18,466 bases of DNA from Desulfovibrio sp. Its GTDB lineage: Bacteria; Desulfobacterota; Desulfovibrionia; Desulfovibrionales; Desulfovibrionaceae. Below, in pieces: positions 14,948 to 18,466 of this stretch (positions are counted from its first letter, which is position 1; each line of letters begins with the position of its first letter). Both the position numbers and the translations under genes were made by a program. The DNA lies in assembly GCA_031270875.1 (NCBI GenBank), contig JAISXC010000105.1:1-18466 (forward strand), written 5' to 3'. Below the pieces are notes generated by a model. It made no database searches and was not told where the DNA came from. It worked only from the letters and a program-made list of their open reading frames with translations.

Positions 14948-16990
14948 ATGGACGAGCGGCTTCACAATATCCGCAATATCGGAATTATCGCCCATATCGA
15001 CGCGGGCAAGACCACCCTCTCGGAGCGCATTCTGTTTTACACGCGCAAAATCCACCGCATGGGCGAAGTGCACGACGGCGCGGCCACCATGGATTACCTG
15101 CCCGAGGAGCAGGAACGCGGCATCACCATCATTTCCGCCATGACCAGTTGCGAATGGCGGGGGAAAACGCTCAACCTCATTGACACGCCGGGTCATGTTG
15201 ATTTTACCATTGAGGTGGAACGCTCCCTGCGCGTCCTGGACGGGGCTGTGGGCGTATTCTGCGCCGTCGGCGGGGTGGAGCCGCAGTCCGAAACCGTCTG
15301 GCGGCAGTCGGAACGCTTCATGGTTCCCAAAATCGCCTTCATCAACAAAATGGATCGCCAGGGAGCGGATTTTGAAGCCGTGCTCAGGGCCATGCGTTCG
15401 CGTCTTGGCGCAAATCCCGTGCCCATCACCCTTCCTTCCGGGCAGGGAGCGGATTTTGACGGCATACTTGATGTTCTTTTGAAAAAAAAGCTGCTTTTTG
15501 ACGCGGGGGATCAGGGAAAAACCATCCATGCGCGGGATCTTTCGCCTGAAGAAGCCGCCGCGGTCGGCCGATGGAGCGAGTTCCTCCTGGAGAAGCTGGC
15601 CGAAAACGATGAAGTTTTTCTTCCTCTCTATCTGGACGGCACTTTCAGCCAGAAAGACATCCGCGCCGCCCTGCGGCGGGCCACTCTTTCGCGGGCCGTC
15701 ACTCCCGTTCTCTGTGGTTCCGCGTTGCGCAACACAGGCATACAGCCGCTTCTTGACGCGATATGCGGCTTGCTGCCCTCTCCTCTGGACATACCCGCTC
15801 CGGAAGGCCATTCCCCGGACGGCGACGTCATCGGTGTGCCCCAGTCCCCCACAGCCCCGCCGCTGGGGCTTGTTTTCAAAATTCTTGTGGAAAACGGCAG
15901 AAAGCTCGCCCTGCTGCGCATGTATGCCGGCTGTCTGAAAGAAGGCGACACCATACGCAATGTATCGCAAAAGTCCTGTGACCGCGTCGGGCGCATCTAC
16001 CGTCTCCACGCGGACAGGCGTGAACAGGCGCCCCGGGTCATGGCCGGGGAGATGGCCGCCGTGACGGGTCTGCGCTCCGCCCGCACCGGAGACACCTATT
16101 CCTCGGCGGACCGGGACATTCTGCTGGAAGCCATAGAATCGCGTCCGCCGGTCATCACGCTTCTTCTGGAACCTCGCAACGCCGATGAAGGCAAAATTCT
16201 GGATGAAGCCCTGCGGCGGTATGCCGATGAGGATCCCACACTGCTCGCGCGCCAGGACGAGGAAACGGGAGCGCGCATTGTTTCCGGCATGGGGGAGTTG
16301 CACCTGGATGTCCTTCTGGAGCGCCTGCGCCGTGAATTCGGCATCAACCCGCGCGCGGGGCATCCGCAGGTTGTCCTGCGGGAAACCGTTGCCGGGGAGG
16401 CAGGAGGGACGGCGGTCTTTGACAGGGAGCTGGGCAAGGAGCGCCATCACGGCGCGGTTTCCCTCCGCGTGAAGCCAAGGCGGCGGAATGCGGGCAACCT
16501 TGTGGCCGTGGGCGATTTTTTGCCGGACTCCCCCGCCCTGGCGCAAAAAATTCTGCCCAAACATTTTTTGCAGGCCGCCCTGGAAGGGGTGCGCGACGTA
16601 TTGCAAAGCGGCCTGGACGGTCGGCCTTTGCAGGACATTGACGTGCTTTTGACCGGCGTCGAAAAGATTGAGGGGCGAACCACAGCCCCCGGCTGCCGCA
16701 CAGCGGCCGGTCTGGCCTTGCGGGAAGCCGTCGGCAAAGCCTCGCCCGTCATGCTGGAACCGATCATGCGCGTGGAAATCAATGTTCCGGACGCTTTTCT
16801 CGGAGCGGCCATCAACGCCCTGAACACCTGCAACGGCAAGGTTGAGAATCTGGAAGATCGCAACGGACAAAAGCTGCTGCAAGGCAGCGCCCCTCTGCGC
16901 AGACTTTTCGGCTTCTCCACGGCGCTGCGTTCCGCAACCCAGGGACGGGCCGGTCTGTCCCTGACTTTTGACAGATTTGACAGGCCGTAA
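14948..16990 (+). CDS. EF-G-like translation GTPase (second EF-G type)
   Basis: The 680-residue protein has the five-domain EF-G layout. The G motifs are AHIDAGKT (15-22), RGITI (57-61), DTPGH (79-83) and NKMD (133-136). Domain III has SGMGELHLDVLLERL and domains IV-V run to the end. Canonical EF-G drives translocation and, with RRF, ribosome recycling; paralogues may do only one of these. Domain IV lacks the usual GGRGQY-type loop and carries RELGKERHHGAVSLRV (from about 493) instead, so a specialised EF-G2 or EF-G-like role is more likely than the main elongation factor, which normally sits with rpsL/rpsG/tuf. GGGAG lies 9 nt before ATG 14948. hflX is 137 bp upstream, and rsmA starts 6 bp downstream and is probably co-transcribed. 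Confidence 0.88.
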   Translation: MDERLHNIRNIGIIAHIDAGKTTLSERILFYTRKIHRMGEVHDGAATMDYLPEEQERGITIISAMTSCEWRGKTLNLIDTPGHVDFTIEVERSLRVLDGAVGVFCAVGGVEPQSETVWRQSERFMVPKIAFINKMDRQGADFEAVLRAMRSRLGANPVPITLPSGQGADFDGILDVLLKKKLLFDAGDQGKTIHARDLSPEEAAAVGRWSEFLLEKLAENDEVFLPLYLDGTFSQKDIRAALRRATLSRAVTPVLCGSALRNTGIQPLLDAICGLLPSPLDIPAPEGHSPDGDVIGVPQSPTAPPLGLVFKILVENGRKLALLRMYAGCLKEGDTIRNVSQKSCDRVGRIYRLHADRREQAPRVMAGEMAAVTGLRSARTGDTYSSADRDILLEAIESRPPVITLLLEPRNADEGKILDEALRRYADEDPTLLARQDEETGARIVSGMGELHLDVLLERLRREFGINPRAGHPQVVLRETVAGEAGGTAVFDRELGKERHHGAVSLRVKPRRRNAGNLVAVGDFLPDSPALAQKILPKHFLQAALEGVRDVLQSGLDGRPLQDIDVLLTGVEKIEGRTTAPGCRTAAGLALREAVGKASPVMLEPIMRVEINVPDAFLGAAINALNTCNGKVENLEDRNGQKLLQGSAPLRRLFGFSTALRSATQGRAGLSLTFDRFDRP

Positions 16991-16996
16991 CCGGAG

Positions 16997-17806
16997 ATGG
17001 GCAATCAGTCCGTGGTTCCCGCGCCGCCCCGCGCCAAAAAAAGCCTTGGCCAGCATTTTTTGCGCGAAATCAGCATCTGTGCCCGTATCTCCGGCCTGCT
17101 CGCCCTGCGGCCGGAAGATCGCCTGCTGGAGATAGGCCCCGGCCCCGGCGCATTGACGCGGGAGTTGGAAAAAGCGCCGCACAGGCTGCTGCTGTTGCTT
17201 GAAAAGGACAATCATTGGATTGCGGAACGAGGACGCCTGAGAGCCGCCGGAACATTGCCCGTGCACACGGATGCTCTCTTTTTTGACTGGAGGCGCATAA
17301 CACCGGAAAATCCTTGGAAAATGGCCGGCAATCTGCCGTACAACATTGCCTCGCGCCTCATCTGGGACATTGTCTGGAAAGCCGAAGGCCTTGCCAAGGC
17401 CGTATTTATGGTGCAGTATGAAGTCGGCCGGCGCATCACGGCTCCGCCTTCCTGCCGCCGCTACGGCGCGCTGTCCGTATGGGTGCAGTCCTTCGCGCGT
17501 CCGCGCCTGGAATTTGCAGTGGGCCGCGAAGCCTTCACCCCGCCGCCCAAGGTATCATCCGCCGTGATTTCCCTTGAAGCCCTTCCCCCGGGCTGCCGCC
17601 CGCGCCGTCCCGAAATTCTGGCCGGCCTGCTGCGGACATGTTTCCGGCAGCGGCGAAAACAGCTCGGCACTATTTTCAGGCAGGCGGGAATGCCGGAATT
17701 CATCCGGGATCTTCACGGCATGGGCGTTGATCCCGCCCGCCGCCCGGAAACACTGACCACGGAAAATTTTCGACGGTTGTGCGAAACGGCGGATTCATCC
17801 CCGTAA
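16997..17806 (+). CDS. rsmA: 16S rRNA dimethyladenosine transferase RsmA (KsgA)
   Basis: RsmA dimethylates two adjacent adenosines near the 3' end of 16S rRNA as a late checkpoint of 30S assembly. The 269-residue product has the family landmarks: KKSLGQHFL (14-22), SAM-binding EIGPGPGALT (45-54), catalytic NLPYN (112-116), QYEVGRRI in place of the usual QKEVAERI (140-147), and FTPPPKVSSAV (180-190). The C-terminal helical domain includes CFRQRRKQL and the usual RPETLTTENF. ATG 16997 starts 6 bp after the EF-G-like gene. GGAG touches the ATG directly, too close for a normal ribosome site, so translational coupling to the upstream gene probably starts it. Confidence 0.92.
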   Translation: MGNQSVVPAPPRAKKSLGQHFLREISICARISGLLALRPEDRLLEIGPGPGALTRELEKAPHRLLLLLEKDNHWIAERGRLRAAGTLPVHTDALFFDWRRITPENPWKMAGNLPYNIASRLIWDIVWKAEGLAKAVFMVQYEVGRRITAPPSCRRYGALSVWVQSFARPRLEFAVGREAFTPPPKVSSAVISLEALPPGCRPRRPEILAGLLRTCFRQRRKQLGTIFRQAGMPEFIRDLHGMGVDPARRPETLTTENFRRLCETADSSP

Positions 17807-17815
17807 AAAAACTTT

Positions 17816-17844
17816 TTGCCTTTTCAGATTTGCTGTGATATTCT
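17816..17844 (+). promoter_or_regulatory. Sigma-70-type promoter of the rod-protein gene
   Basis: TTGCCT (17816-17821), 17 nt and TATTCT (17839-17844) with TGA before the -10 make an extended -10 promoter. The start would fall near 17851 with a 25-nt leader. It lies in the 69-bp gap after rsmA, so the flagellar gene need not depend on the rsmA transcript. Confidence 0.45.
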
Positions 17845-17875
17845 GAATTCTCCACTTCTGAAAGTTGTCTTCCGT

Positions 17876-18325
17876 ATGAACGGTATCGCAGAAAGCATGA
17901 GCATCGGGGCGCAGGCCCTGAATTCCTATTCCGTAGGCATGGCCGTGACCGCCCATAATGTGGCCAACGTGAATACGGCCGGCTTCAAGCCGCAGACCGC
18001 GGTTTTCGCCACAGGCCCGGACGGCGTTGGGGTACAACTGGAAACGATCTTTCAGGGGAACGGTCTTGCCCGCCCCCGCCCTCTTGACATGCCGGACAGC
18101 CTCGCGCTCCCGGCGGATCTTTACGGCGGGGCCGTCGTCAACTCCGCCGTTGCCTCAAACGGAGGCGTGAGCGGCATGCCGCCGGAGTTCATCAACCCGA
18201 GCGGCACTGACCTCGGCCGTGAAATGGTAAACATGATTGTTGCCCAATACAGCTTTGCGGCCAACGCCGCCACAATTCGCGCCGCGGACGAGATGGCGGG
18301 AACACTGCTGAACGTCACGGCCTGA
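17876..18325 (+). CDS. Short flagellar basal-body rod-type protein
   Basis: The 149-residue protein has the N-terminal rod signature (VTAHNVANVNTAGFKP, about 23-38) and the matching C-terminal one (DLGREMVNMIVAQYSFAANAATI, about 112-134). The two join as a coiled coil in axial proteins such as FlgB, FlgC, FlgE and FlgG. Only about 70 residues lie between them, so there is no room for a hook-type D1/D2 domain; size is near FlgC (about 140). It is not in a flgB-flgC-fliE cluster here, so it may be an orphan paralogue. ATG 17876 is preferred because earlier in-frame codons lie in the promoter; only a weak GAAAG precedes it. Confidence 0.8.
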   Translation: MNGIAESMSIGAQALNSYSVGMAVTAHNVANVNTAGFKPQTAVFATGPDGVGVQLETIFQGNGLARPRPLDMPDSLALPADLYGGAVVNSAVASNGGVSGMPPEFINPSGTDLGREMVNMIVAQYSFAANAATIRAADEMAGTLLNVTA

Positions 18326-18435
18326 AGTGGCATACTTGAAAATTATTGATTTATCTCATTGATATTGCTGCATTACCGTAGCTGCGGCGGTACCGGCGGG
18401 GGAAAAACGGATTCAGCGCAAAAACAGGAGTGCGA

Positions 18436-18466
18436 ATGCAAAAGTGCCTGAACATGTGCGCCTTGT
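18436..18466 (+). CDS. 5' end of a gene cut by the window edge
   Basis: An ATG preceded by AGGAG (18426-18430, 5-nt spacing) opens a frame beginning MQKCLNMCAL that runs off the window. The ribosome site is strong, but ten codons are too few to identify the product. Confidence 0.5.
   Translation, partial: MQKCLNMCAL

Noticed and set aside
14639..17266. A minus-strand frame open for 875 codons opposite the EF-G-like gene
   Set aside because: The plus strand encodes an unmistakable EF-G-like GTPase. Long antisense frames arise from third-position GC bias, and the antisense product has no recognisable domain.
18328..18345. A sigma-54-like TGGCAT near the end of the window
   Set aside because: The TTGAA follows after two bases instead of five, so the -24/-12 spacing is wrong.

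Overview
The window looks like a chromosomal segment of a Desulfovibrionaceae-type bacterium (Desulfovibrio/Bilophila relatives). This is inferred from gene content: a GC-rich background, flagellar genes with a plausible sigma-54 promoter, an HflX with a long extra N-terminal domain, a second EF-G-type GTPase, an RRM protein, and a Desulfovibrio-like autotransporter tail. No rRNA, tRNA, CRISPR array or intact mobile element was seen.

Layout. (1) 1-3197: the flagellar hook genes fliK and flgD, co-directional and closely packed. The usual next gene, flgE, is absent. (2) 3198-9470: an accessory surface-modification block. It opens with a 520-bp stretch holding a start-less open frame and a perfect 11-bp inverted repeat. 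Then come a GlfT2-like GT-A glycosyltransferase with an eroded metal site, a membrane-anchored HEXXH metalloprotease-like protein, an AT-rich TagE/GtfA-like GT4 glycosyltransferase, and a secreted paralogue of the first protease. (3) 9532-10388: a small outer-membrane beta-barrel gene with its own promoter and terminator, facing the terminator of the next gene. (4) 10408-12425, minus strand: an RRM RNA-binding protein and an arsR-arsM pair (arsenic-responsive repressor, arsenite methyltransferase). The arsR start abuts a promoter and operator in a way that suggests a leaderless mRNA. (5) 12464-12667: the C-terminal stump of an autotransporter, cut off where the ars module begins, followed by about 450 bp without a convincing gene. 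(6) 13119-17806: three translation-related genes, hflX, an EF-G-like GTPase and rsmA; the last two are 6 bp apart. (7) 17816-18466: a short flagellar rod-type protein with its own promoter, and the first codons of another gene.

Working view. Housekeeping translation genes and flagellar genes form the conserved frame, and two accessory insertions interrupt it. One is the glycosyltransferase/protease block after flgD. The other is the ars module, which seems to have replaced most of an autotransporter gene. The most novel part is the four-gene block at 3721-9462, whose substrate and purpose I cannot name. Residue positions were counted by hand, and family assignments rest on motif recognition without database searches.
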